Shown one piece after another: positions 7,771 to 14,897 of a stretch of DNA of 32,963 nt; position 1 is the first letter of the stretch, and each line of letters opens with the position of its first letter. This DNA is from Ignavibacteriaceae bacterium (lineage in GTDB: Bacteria; Bacteroidota; Ignavibacteria; Ignavibacteriales; Ignavibacteriaceae). The stretch is taken from assembly GCA_019638025.1 (NCBI GenBank), contig JAHBUO010000022.1, positions 1 through 32,963 of the forward strand, read 5' to 3'. The position numbers and the translations under genes are program-made. The notes beneath the pieces are model-generated. The model did no database searches and was not told where the DNA came from. It saw only the letters and a program-made list of their open reading frames with translations.

Positions 7771-8001
7771 TTATTTGAAGATTTTCTCAATCGTCTTTCT
7801 TTCCTCTTGAATAATTGTTTTAGCATTATCTACTATGATGTCATATAATAACATCATATTGGCTTTACTGTTATCATCATAAACTTTACCATTAACTATT
7901 TTTTTCATCTCTGCAACGTTAACTAATATTATTTTTTGTTCTGGGATATTTTTATCAAGGATGAGATCTAGTTTAATTATTGAAATAGCAATGGCATCCA
8001 T
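7771..8001 (-). CDS. 76-aa hypothetical protein
   Basis: A small, Ile/Lys/Asp-rich soluble protein with no recognised family. Two strand-like segments (residues about 1-30) are followed by a helical C-terminus rich in Glu and Lys. The ATG at 8001 has only a weak ribosome site. It lies between the subtilase gene and a decayed SET-domain gene, in a stretch with several broken genes, so it may be a remnant. Coding potential is moderate. Confidence 0.4.
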   Translation of the reverse strand: MDAIAISIIKLDLILDKNIPEQKIILVNVAEMKKIVNGKVYDDNSKANMMLLYDIIVDNAKTIIQEERKTIEKIFK

Positions 8002-8026
8002 TATTACGCCGAAATTTCCTTTAACA

Positions 8027-8267
8027 TTACTTTACAATATTTCTGTGTCTTTCAAATGAACGATCAAAAAAGCATTTACAATTATTAGCTGCTGGTTTTT
8101 CCCAATCCAAGTAAGTTCTAATTTTGGTTTGTGGTTCATAAGATTTTATATGGATATTCTTCTGAATAAGTTGAATAATCTGCTGTTAGCTCTTCACCGA
8201 TTTTAATATTTCTTTTAGCAAAGAAATTGAAATGCAGATAATAACCGTCTGTTAATTGCAATCTCAC
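8027..8267 (-). pseudogene. Decayed SET-domain protein, C-terminal fragment
   Basis: From a GTG at about 8265 the frame reads through FFAKRNIKIGEELTADYS and stops at 8136-8138. This matches the C-terminal SET signature (R-D-I-K-x-G-E-E-L-T-x-D-Y). A neighbouring frame then continues to a stop at 8027-8029 and contains an NCKCF stretch that could be the post-SET cysteine part, so a frameshift lies near 8140. The N-terminal half of the SET domain, including the NHSCxPN motif, is absent. The fragment starts at the very stop codon of the preceding AlbA_2 gene, which suggests a deletion junction. SET domains methylate protein lysines; this copy cannot be functional. Confidence 0.55.
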
Positions 8268-9775
8268 TAATTCAATTCCTCCATCAACAGTTTCCCTTTC
8301 TCTGTAATAATATATTTTTGATTTGGGCTATTCGGTTTTTCCGGTGATGACATTTTTAACAATAAGTTTTCAATTAAAGGAATTAATATCGTTTTACGAA
8401 AATGTTCTCTATCCGCCAATCCAAGATGGTCTTGGATTTCTTGTCTAAACTTGTATTCTACGCAAAATTGCAAGGTTTTTACAGCTTGCGGGGTGCTTTC
8501 CAAATACTTGCGGGGCACTTGCGGGGTACTTGCGGGATGGTTGCTGGGTACTTGCGGAGAAGCTTGGTCCCAACTTGGTTCCAGCATGGTTCCAGCTTGA
8601 TCCCCGCCTTTTTCAGACTGATAATCCCTTTTAATGAACTGAATTTGAAAAGAGAGACCTGGTTCGTTTATTTTTAGCTCAATTTCGGGGTATTCCTTTA
8701 ATTCATCAGAGAGTTTTGAAAACCGGTTCCCCATTGTTCAATAAGCCTGAAGCTCCTTGAATATTGGCCCAAGTGTTTTGTTTCGTATTTCCGATTGCCC
8801 GGAATAAAGGTTGTTTAGATCAATACTTGGAGGAATTGTGCCGGGGCTTGTAATTTCCAGCATATCATCGAAAATGGCAATTTTAATATCCTTGCCTTGA
8901 AGCGAATAATCTCTGTGTATAACGGCATTAATAATTATTTCTCTTACCGCAAGCATTGGATATTCCCAACGTTCTTCACGATAAACTCTTCCGATCTTTG
9001 AACCTTTCTTGATAGTACGTTCAACAAATGCAACTGCTAAGTCGGGTTGTGAACAAATGGATTCGTCTATTGTTTTAGAATCTAAGGTTGCATCTGTTTT
9101 TGTTCCCTTGAAACGGGCACACTCTATTTTTGCGTATGGAAAATAACGTTGTTTGATTTCTCTTTCGGATAAGAGAATTGCAGAAACAGTTGGGTATTGT
9201 TTTTCGTTTTCTGTTTTTATTAAACCAAGTTTTGCTAAGGACTCAATATTTATTTTCTTGCCGGTCTTTTCTTGGTATAGTTTTGTGAATGAGCTTAAAT
9301 CTAATTCATCCGGTTTAAGCTCATAGACAGAAGTGGAGTCGTAAGAGATGCTTCTACTTTTTCTTTCAAGCTCTTCTATTATTTCTCTGTCTGCAAGTCG
9401 ATTTGATGAGCCAACACGAATAAATGTTCCATTTTCTTTACCAAGTGATTTTATGTAATAAGGGGGTAAACTACCGCGTGGAATTTTAACAACTAAAATA
9501 TATTTGTCTTCAATTTTTTGTACAAGTATGTCCGGCAAAATTGTAGGGTTGCAGTTCTCATAAATAATATTGCTAATCTGTTCTTCTAATTTTATTAATT
9601 CATTTTCCGGAATGCCGGTAATTTCTCTTGGATCGTTTCTGATGCCGATATAAATTTCACCCCCGGCATCATTGCTGAAAGCAACTGCTGTTCTCTCTAT
9701 CTTATTACCGGAAGGAAGAGTTTCTTTGAATTCAAGTTTCCTGGATTCTGGTATGTTATATTCTTTCTCAACCAT
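8267..9775 (-). pseudogene. AlbA_2/Schlafen-like ATP-binding protein, frameshifted
   Basis: The first part (ATG 9775 to TGA at 8738) gives 345 aa: an AlbA_2 domain (about 8-130, with AVAFSNDAGGEIYIGI) and a RecG/GHKL-like ATP-binding segment (REIIINAVIHRDY, about 278-290). At the expected E-L-x-L-I-E-Q-W-G-T-G motif the frame reads ELQAY and stops. The second frame holds the motif (RLIEQWGTGF, about 8722-8752), and the original frame resumes with FSKLSDELKEYP and runs to 8267. So one base was gained and one lost within about 30 bp, leaving an internal TGA but the same downstream frame. The C-terminal part has a Pro/Gln-rich repeat linker and a winged-helix-like end. Family members are mobile-element-associated regulators or effectors. 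Confidence 0.75.
8481..8606. repeat. Degenerate short tandem repeat coding a Pro-rich linker
   Basis: Variants of ACTTGCGGGG recur about five times, followed by two or three GGTTCCAGC-like units. On the minus strand they encode the TPQVP-type linker of the AlbA_2 protein. Such linkers are often repetitive in this family. This is coding repeat, not a CRISPR array. Confidence 0.7.
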
Positions 9776-10227
9776 AACAAATCATATACATGTTATTTTA
9801 TTGCAACTCCAAAATATATTTTGATTTTTCATATAATAGAATACTTCTTGCATCAATTTCAGCTTCTTATATGTATAAAGCTCAACACCCGAAAACTCGT
9901 TTTAGGGGAATAATAGTATTCGTTCTGATAGAGCTTATTCACTACGAAGACCTATTTGTGTTAATAATTTTTTCAATCTACACTAAAATATCCAAAAATA
10001 CAGCCATCGCAAATGATTCAATTTCAAAACTTTGTAAATCTCTTAGAAAAAATGATGAACGAGTAACAAAATATTGTTCTAATACTTCCAATTCGTAATA
10101 TACGAAATGAACTATATGTATTTTAGGATATTATGCGGAACTTAGGTGATCTATGTTTTTCGATCAATCAAAAAAAGCGGTTCGCTATTCGCTTACCACC
10201 TTTTTAGCTATCAAGTTTTAGAGTACC
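9776..10227. other. 450-bp AT-rich stretch without a supported gene
   Basis: A 102-codon plus-strand frame (9790-10098) has unbalanced, Ile/Ser/Tyr-rich composition, no domain and no ribosome site; I leave it out. An AGCGG-TTCG-CTATTCGCT imperfect hairpin lies around 10170-10190. Nothing else stands out. Confidence 0.45.
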
Positions 10228-10392
10228 TTATTGAATTGCGTTGATAATTTGCGTGAGCAGTAGTATTATCAAATCGAAGACTCTGGACATAGCTGAAATT
10301 AACCCGTTTACAATTTCGGGATGAACCATTACAAACCAGATGAAGAAAATCGCAACTATAAATTGTAGAACACAACCCGATATGGCTTGCAT
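10228..10392 (-). CDS. 54-aa membrane protein with two TM helices
   Basis: A very short protein made of two hydrophobic helices (about residues 6-24 and 39-53) joined by a short polar loop around HPEIVNG. Support for it being real: a fully consensus promoter (TTGACA-N16-TATAAT, 10458-10485) lies about 65 bp upstream, placed just after the terminator of the preceding gene, so this is a separate transcription unit. The ribosome site is weak. Size and topology would fit a pilin-like or mating-channel subunit of a transfer system, a holin-like or toxin-like peptide. I cannot choose between these. Confidence 0.5.
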   Translation of the reverse strand: MQAISGCVLQFIVAIFFIWFVMVHPEIVNGLISAMSRVFDLIILLLTQIINAIQ

Positions 10393-10457
10393 ATTATTGT
10401 TTCTTAATGTTTAAGAGTCTGAAGGAGATTGGTAATAATCATTTATCATATCACTTT

Positions 10458-10485
10458 ATTATAGCCGTCCTACCCGGAGTGTCAA
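10458..10485 (-). promoter_or_regulatory. Perfect consensus promoter for the small membrane protein
   Basis: Minus strand TTGACA (10480-10485), 16-bp spacer, TATAAT (10458-10463). Both boxes match the sigma-70 consensus exactly. It lies directly downstream of the terminator of the Toprim gene. Confidence 0.75.
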
Positions 10486-10489
10486 GTTT

Positions 10490-10514
10490 AAAAAAGCCCT
10501 GCCTAAGCAGAGCT
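10490..10514 (-). terminator. Terminator of the Toprim-like gene
   Basis: On the minus strand an 8-bp stem (10507-10514 with 10495-10502, one U-G pair) has a 4-nt loop, then a T run. The stop codon of the Toprim gene lies in the loop. Confidence 0.8.
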
Positions 10515-11237
10515 CACTTTTACATAAGAGTTTCTTGCCAGCCGGACTAGAATATTTTCTGGTTCCGGGTGAATAACAAGAATATTAATAAACTTAGCCA
10601 ATTGTTCGGCTTGTTTATCCGTCATGGTTTTGCCAATTAGTGAAACACTTGGAATACCTTTTTCAAGATAATCTAAGGTCTCCCATATTGAAATTGTTAG
10701 AACAACTTCTTGAGCAGTAATGCGGTGGGCGTTGTAAAGGGTTCGCTTGAATCCTTTAGGGAAAAACCATTCGTCTTTGGAGATGTTATAAGCAACATAT
10801 CCACTGTGGTTAGAAAGCTCGTCATAGACTTTAAAGGCTAACTTTCCGGAAATAATAGAATGCTGCTTTACCAAACCGATCTCATATTCCTTGGCCATTT
10901 CCTGGCTGATTCCTTTTTCCTCTAAGAACTTACAGTAGTGTAATTCAAGATTAGGCAGTTCTCTTTTCGGTTCTTTGGACTCCATTAGGAAATTCTTTTT
11001 AAGCTCTAGCGCTGCGATTCTTAGATCCAGTCCTTTCTGCTTGGCTAGAAAATTAATGACACTTCCTTTATCCTCGCCGATTGGATTGAAATAAAGATTC
11101 TTTGAGGTGGTGATTATAAATCCTTCGCCTTTAAGCTCTCCGTTTTGTGTTGCGGTGTATGGAATATTAAGCCAATCCAGTAAATCTTTGAAAGGGATTT
11201 TTTGGCTAATCTCTGAGAAATTAATGAACTCACTCAT
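10503..11237 (-). CDS. DnaG-primase/Toprim-like protein, catalytic residues altered
   Basis: A 244-aa protein. Residues about 5-85 resemble the CHC2 DNA-binding domain of primases (FKDLLDWLNI, then a FNPIGEDKGSVINFLAKQKG segment) but the zinc-binding Cys/His are missing. Residues about 165-230 resemble a Toprim domain ending in a GKTMTDKQAEQL helix. In the Toprim motif the usual Glu of E-G-x-x-D is Ile, and the D-x-D pair reads H-x-E, so metal-dependent synthesis is doubtful. It may bind DNA or act as an accessory protein. The ATG at 11237 follows AGGAG. It has its own extended -10 promoter and terminator and lies downstream of the structured RNA gene. Confidence 0.7.
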   Translation of the reverse strand: MSEFINFSEISQKIPFKDLLDWLNIPYTATQNGELKGEGFIITTSKNLYFNPIGEDKGSVINFLAKQKGLDLRIAALELKKNFLMESKEPKRELPNLELHYCKFLEEKGISQEMAKEYEIGLVKQHSIISGKLAFKVYDELSNHSGYVAYNISKDEWFFPKGFKRTLYNAHRITAQEVVLTISIWETLDYLEKGIPSVSLIGKTMTDKQAEQLAKFINILVIHPEPENILVRLARNSYVKVSSA

Positions 11238-11270
11238 TGCAAACTCCTATGATTTTTAAGAACTGCCTTT

Positions 11271-11299
11271 ATTATATCATAGGTAAAATAAAAGGCCAA
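11271..11299 (-). promoter_or_regulatory. Extended -10 promoter for the Toprim-like gene
   Basis: Minus strand TGATATAAT (extended -10, TATAAT at 11271-11276). The best -35, TTGGCC at 11294-11299, lies inside the terminator stem of the upstream RNA gene, so termination and initiation are packed together. Confidence 0.5.
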
Positions 11300-11508
11300 G
11301 TTTCCTTAGCCTTTTATTCTTGGATTACCAACAAATAATATCCGAAAAGGTATGTCCTCAACTTCCCGGCTTATCATAATCGAACCGCTGGACATTCCTC
11401 TTAAGCTAGGTCGTTACCCTCCCGTTAGCCTTTCGGCATGCTTAAAAGATTATAGGCACTTTGCGGCAAGTTCGATTCGGCTAAGAGCTTCCCCTTAGCA
11501 GTCTTGGC
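11283..11508 (-). ncRNA. Structured ~225-nt RNA, HEARO/omega-RNA-like, stand-alone
   Basis: Between two genes lies a GC-richer ORF-free block with its own promoter (11515-11542) and a 14-bp terminator (11287-11300 with 11305-11318; one U-G pair on this strand only). Helices on the minus-strand RNA: GCUAAG/CUUAGC near the 5' end; a 9-bp helix (11440-11448 with 11398-11406, one wobble) around a GCC-GAAA-GGC hairpin; AUGUCC/GGACAU (11390-11395 with 11352-11357); and a long-range 8-bp pairing (11470-11477 with 11378-11385). Stretches such as CGGGAGGGUAACGACC and GAUUAUGAUAAGCCGGGAAG match my memory of the HEARO (IscB omega-RNA) consensus. No IscB-like HNH/RuvC gene is in the window. Structure is firm, family assignment tentative. 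Confidence 0.6.
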
Positions 11509-11514
11509 ATTTTA

Positions 11515-11542
11515 ATTATACCACAATCGGGTCGTTAGACAA
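11515..11542 (-). promoter_or_regulatory. Promoter of the structured RNA, inside the ATPase gene end
   Basis: Minus strand TTGTCT (11537-11542), 16-bp spacer ending TGG, TATAAT (11515-11520). The -10 box contains the TAA stop of the ATPase gene. The 15-mer at 11511-11525 is identical to those at 1934-1948 and 2091-2105. The predicted start is close to 11508. Confidence 0.65.
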
Positions 11543-12772
11543 AAAGAAATAGCCAATCATATCATCGGGAGATAATTTGTTGTCTTGAATTTTCTCGACA
11601 TCTTCCGGCAGTTCAGGTACTTCTTCCATCAGAGGCGGTAATGTTTCTATTAAAATATTTTCATTCCCTATTCTAAGCCAAGCGTTAAACTTATCAAGAT
11701 TAAAAAGATCTTTCGGCCTAACGTCAAACATCGGAGCCAGTTTATCAGCTTCATCCAATCCACATCTAAAAATAACATAAGTGTTAGTGTTTCCGAAAAT
11801 ACTGCTTAGAATTTCCGGCTTAACTTCCAAAAGGTTATGATGTGCTAAAACAAAACCGACTTTCTTTCCCCTGCTTCTCGCTAACAGTTCGGTAAATAAA
11901 GAAGAAACAACTGTCTGAAATTCGTCAACATATACGATTAGCGGTTTTGTCTTTCCTTCATAATACTCGCAATAAGACAGAACGGAATAAACTATAAGGT
12001 TAGATAAATATATTCTGCTATTCCTGCTCATTCGGGATGTATCCACAAAAAGAGATTCGCCATTGTTAATTAAGTCGTGAATATAAAGTTCGTTCTCTCC
12101 GTGTACTATATCTTTCATTTTGCCTTCAGAGATTTCGAGCAAGCGGCTCGCCACTCTTTTTGCACTTTCTATTTTATCTTTGTTTTTAGGGTATCCGTTC
12201 TTTTCTGTAAAATCAAACTCTGTCCAATATTTTTTATACCGGTCATTATTAGGCAGGCTTTGAATATGTGTTTTTCTTGTATCGCTGTATAAAAGGAAAT
12301 CAACTAAGTAATTGAGATTTTTTTGTTCCTTTGTAAAAGTTCTTAAGGCCATTCCGACTATCTCACGCATTAAAACTGTCGATTCAGGATTTGAAGCGGT
12401 AAGAGTAATAAGAATATCAAGTATCTGAACGAACTCTGCTATAATATCATCTATATCAAAACCAGTTTTATTAAGGGGGTTAATAACAATTGGCTTTTTA
12501 ATGGATACATATTTTATCTTAGATTTATCAGGGGCAAGACTATAAAGTCTTTTACAACTTTCTCCCTTTGGGTCGATATAGATAGTGCTTATACCTTTTG
12601 AGATGTCATTGAAAACCATCTGTTCCATTAAGACAGATTTTCCAGTTCCGGTTTTTCCTAAAATATAGGAGTGTTCAAACCTTTCCTTTATATCATAAAT
12701 AACCGGCTCTATATGGTCTAGATTAAGCTGAATACCAAAATCTAAACTATAATTTTCCTCGTTTTTTATCAT
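11516..12772 (-). CDS. VirD4/TraG-like DNA-transfer ATPase (coupling-protein type)
   Basis: A 418-aa P-loop ATPase of the FtsK-HerA superfamily. Walker A GKTGTGKS (39-46) and Walker B LIVYVDE (278-284) are intact; an IDPKGES segment (66-72) and a C-terminal LLARSRGKKVGF segment are typical of conjugative coupling proteins. There is no N-terminal membrane anchor, and the all-alpha domain is reduced, so this is a short, soluble form. Such ATPases dock the relaxosome to a type IV channel and pump DNA. The gene start overlaps the preceding gene by 26 bp, and it ends a four-gene operon (14632 to 11516). Without VirB4 it would need a helper channel. A HerA-type role in a nuclease defence complex is the alternative. 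Confidence 0.8.
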   Translation of the reverse strand: MIKNEENYSLDFGIQLNLDHIEPVIYDIKERFEHSYILGKTGTGKSVLMEQMVFNDISKGISTIYIDPKGESCKRLYSLAPDKSKIKYVSIKKPIVINPLNKTGFDIDDIIAEFVQILDILITLTASNPESTVLMREIVGMALRTFTKEQKNLNYLVDFLLYSDTRKTHIQSLPNNDRYKKYWTEFDFTEKNGYPKNKDKIESAKRVASRLLEISEGKMKDIVHGENELYIHDLINNGESLFVDTSRMSRNSRIYLSNLIVYSVLSYCEYYEGKTKPLIVYVDEFQTVVSSLFTELLARSRGKKVGFVLAHHNLLEVKPEILSSIFGNTNTYVIFRCGLDEADKLAPMFDVRPKDLFNLDKFNAWLRIGNENILIETLPPLMEEVPELPEDVEKIQDNKLSPDDMIGYFFLSNDPIVV

Positions 12773-13592
12773 TCATCTTTTTCCTTTCTCTTAGTTCATC
12801 AACTTTAATTTCCTGCTCTGTAGCCTGGTGTTCAAGTATGTCAGCCTTAGCTTTTTCTGATTTTGAAAAACTATCATTTAATGATTTTTCAATGTTAGGG
12901 TCTGTATATTCAACGCCAGGAGCTACAGAACTAATAAATATCTTAACTTTTAATTCATCACTTAATTTAGACGGGTCGAATGATTCGTTAAATTTATTAA
13001 TCGAATTTACCCTCGCCATAATCAAATCAGCTTCTGCCCCAGTCTTATCGGCATTAGCATTTAATATTCTTGCTTCACCATCATTTAATTTTATCTCTGA
13101 TAACTTTTTTTGTTTATCAAGACTATCGTGGTCGATTAGAGAAATTGTTAAGGTTTTATCAACTTCTTTCTTAGTAATACTTAATTTGTGAGCAGCTATA
13201 ACCTCTTCAAAACAATGTTCGGCATCCAATAATTTCATATCAACAAGATATTTAAGGAGCTTCGGGCCATATATTTTATCGGCTTCTAAATTCAGCAACT
13301 CATTGGATATTGCTCTAACATTTTGGATTTGATTAAACATCAAAACCTGAGCTTCATTATTAAGTCTTATTTTTTCATTACGTCTTTTAACATTGAAAAC
13401 AAAAAATGGAGTATTCGTATTCATAGTATTAGAAATTTCATCTAATAAATTCCCAACTGTTTTTTGGATAACCTCATACTCTGCTTCATAATTAACGACT
13501 TCTTTTTCGGGATCTATAGACGACTCTTGCTTAAGCACGATAGAATCATCTCTGTAACCATAAATAGTTGTTTTACCTGGGAATTTACTCAT
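12747..13592 (-). CDS. Coiled-coil protein of the transfer operon
   Basis: A 281-aa soluble protein with no recognised family. It is rich in Lys, Glu, Asp and Asn. Residues about 20-60 and 75-110 are helical; the last third has extended charged helices and ends in a basic KKMNDKKRGKL tail. AGGAGG four bases before the ATG at 13592 supports the start. It overlaps the zinc-ribbon gene upstream by 8 bp and the ATPase gene downstream by 26 bp, so the products are probably made in fixed ratio and may form one complex. The tight coupling to a VirD4-like ATPase suggests a relaxosome or ATPase-adaptor role, by inference only. Confidence 0.75.
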   Translation of the reverse strand: MSKFPGKTTIYGYRDDSIVLKQESSIDPEKEVVNYEAEYEVIQKTVGNLLDEISNTMNTNTPFFVFNVKRRNEKIRLNNEAQVLMFNQIQNVRAISNELLNLEADKIYGPKLLKYLVDMKLLDAEHCFEEVIAAHKLSITKKEVDKTLTISLIDHDSLDKQKKLSEIKLNDGEARILNANADKTGAEADLIMARVNSINKFNESFDPSKLSDELKVKIFISSVAPGVEYTDPNIEKSLNDSFSKSEKAKADILEHQATEQEIKVDELRERKKMNDKKRGKL

Positions 13593-13941
13593 AACGCCTC
13601 CTAATTAGTTCTTCCTCGTTATATTCTATTAATAAATCAATTTCCTTACCACAATCTGGATTTGGACAAATATAACCGGGCATAACCCCTCCACATTTAG
13701 GGCAAGGTAAAAAAAGACCAGAGCAACCCTCATTTACATTATCACAAAATGGGCACTCAGTACCCTGAATTTTATCTGCTAATATAGTTTTAAGGCAATG
13801 TGGGCAGATAAAATTAAATGGATTAGTATTTTTTATTAAGGAAAGTATAGAATTTTTAAAAGGGTTTTTCATATAATCAAAATATTTACCCCGAATACCA
13901 TTTTTACCCAATTCATCATTATTAGATTTATATATTTTCAT
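13585..13941 (-). CDS. Multi-zinc-ribbon protein
   Basis: A 118-aa protein with a row of zinc-knuckle motifs: CPHC (46-49) with CPFC (63-66), and CPKC (80-83) with CPNPDC (92-97). The N-terminal 40 residues are basic and the C-terminus is acidic then basic. Such proteins often join nucleic acid to partner enzymes. The gene is overlapped on both sides (14 bp with the gene before, 8 bp with the gene after), within the ATPase operon. No specific family recognised. Confidence 0.75.
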   Translation of the reverse strand: MKIYKSNNDELGKNGIRGKYFDYMKNPFKNSILSLIKNTNPFNFICPHCLKTILADKIQGTECPFCDNVNEGCSGLFLPCPKCGGVMPGYICPNPDCGKEIDLLIEYNEEELIRRRYE

Positions 13942-14632
13942 TTAGTTTCTCCATAAAATTAAACCACTCTTCAAAATTATATTTTATCTTTCCAATTATA
14001 CAAACTGAAAACTTAAATTTATTTATATCAGGAACTGGTAAATCAAGTAATTTACATTGCGACACCCAATAAGAAAATGGTCTTTTCTCTTGAGCTAATT
14101 TAAAGTAATTAATTCTCTTTTCTTCTAACCAATTACCCCAATTAGACTTGCTCGCTTCTACTTCTAAGAACTCTAAATAATACTTCTCTTTAACCCCTCT
14201 AACAAGTAAAGCATCTGGTCTTATGTATTCAAAATTTGGATAAAGCAGTGCTAAGAAATCCGGTAACTTAAGAGCTTGAATAAAAACTTCTGTATTATTT
14301 AGCTCGTTGATTGAGCCTTCGCCTTTAATGTTTTTAGGGAGTATCGAGGTGTTATAATTAAGCTGCTTGAGAAGCTCTAAAGAATATTCTGTTGAGATTA
14401 ATATTTCGTTATCGGTTTTCTTAATTAAGCCTAATTCTAATAGTCGGTTAATCTTTTTCTCAGAACAAGTTTTATTATAGCGTTTATCAATAGAAGCTAT
14501 TTGACTTCTGCGGATATACTTAAGCCTCCTTATATCGTGAAGCATATCCCATATTGCTTCGTAACTCCCCCAAGAGTTGAGAGGAATTCCTAAAATTAGT
14601 TTCCGCTTAATATCATAAATGTCAACTTTCAA
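13928..14632 (-). CDS. Winged-helix plus nuclease-fold protein (replication-relaxation-like)
   Basis: A 234-aa protein starting at a TTG codon. Residues about 25-90 form a winged-helix domain (RRSQIASI then RLLELGLIKK). Residues about 135-180 carry PDALLV (139-144) and LEFLEVEASK (153-162), the pattern of a PD-(D/E)xK-like core: D140, E157 and E159, with K162 nearby. The same domain order is seen in the replication-relaxation protein at 22348-23133, so the two may be distant paralogues. It is the first gene of the four-gene operon ending with the VirD4-like ATPase. Upstream, CTGTAAAAA occurs twice (about 14650-14670), a possible operator. A DNA-nicking or origin-binding role is plausible but unproven. 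Confidence 0.65.
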   Translation of the reverse strand: MKVDIYDIKRKLILGIPLNSWGSYEAIWDMLHDIRRLKYIRRSQIASIDKRYNKTCSEKKINRLLELGLIKKTDNEILISTEYSLELLKQLNYNTSILPKNIKGEGSINELNNTEVFIQALKLPDFLALLYPNFEYIRPDALLVRGVKEKYYLEFLEVEASKSNWGNWLEEKRINYFKLAQEKRPFSYWVSQCKLLDLPVPDINKFKFSVCIIGKIKYNFEEWFNFMEKLNENI

Positions 14633-14761
14633 TAAAAACCTGTAAAAATGGCTGTAAAAAGGAGTTTTTATAAAATAATAAATATTTACAGAAATTGAAA
14701 GCTAAGTTGTTGTTTTATTACATTTTATAGATAAATTTACATACTAATATATTAAGGCGTA

Positions 14762-14840
14762 AGACTTAAAGGCCGAAGGTCGAATCCTCCGTTTCGTGCG
14801 GAGGGTGAGAAAACTGAGGTATTAAAGTCTAGGGATCGGC
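14762..14840. repeat. Folded intergenic element at 14.8 kb
   Basis: AGACTT/AAGTCT (14762-14767 with 14825-14830) encloses a perfect hairpin CCTCCG/CGGAGG (14786-14791 with 14799-14804); GCCGA (14772-14776) can also pair with TCGGC (14836-14840). It is the most G+C-rich block in an AT-rich divergent intergenic region. It may be a leader, a terminator or DNA structure. Confidence 0.45.
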
Positions 14841-14897
14841 ATCGGGTTTATATATAAAAAAATAATAATATATTTATACATTAAAATATAAGGTAAA

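Noticed and set aside
8481..8606. CRISPR-like repeated DNA
   Set aside because: Units are degenerate, without spacers, and encode a Pro-rich protein linker.
9790..10098. 102-codon plus-strand frame
   Set aside because: No ribosome site, no domain, odd Ile/Ser/Tyr-rich composition.
11238..11515. IscB element
   Set aside because: No ORF with HNH or RuvC motifs in the window; only the RNA resembles the system.
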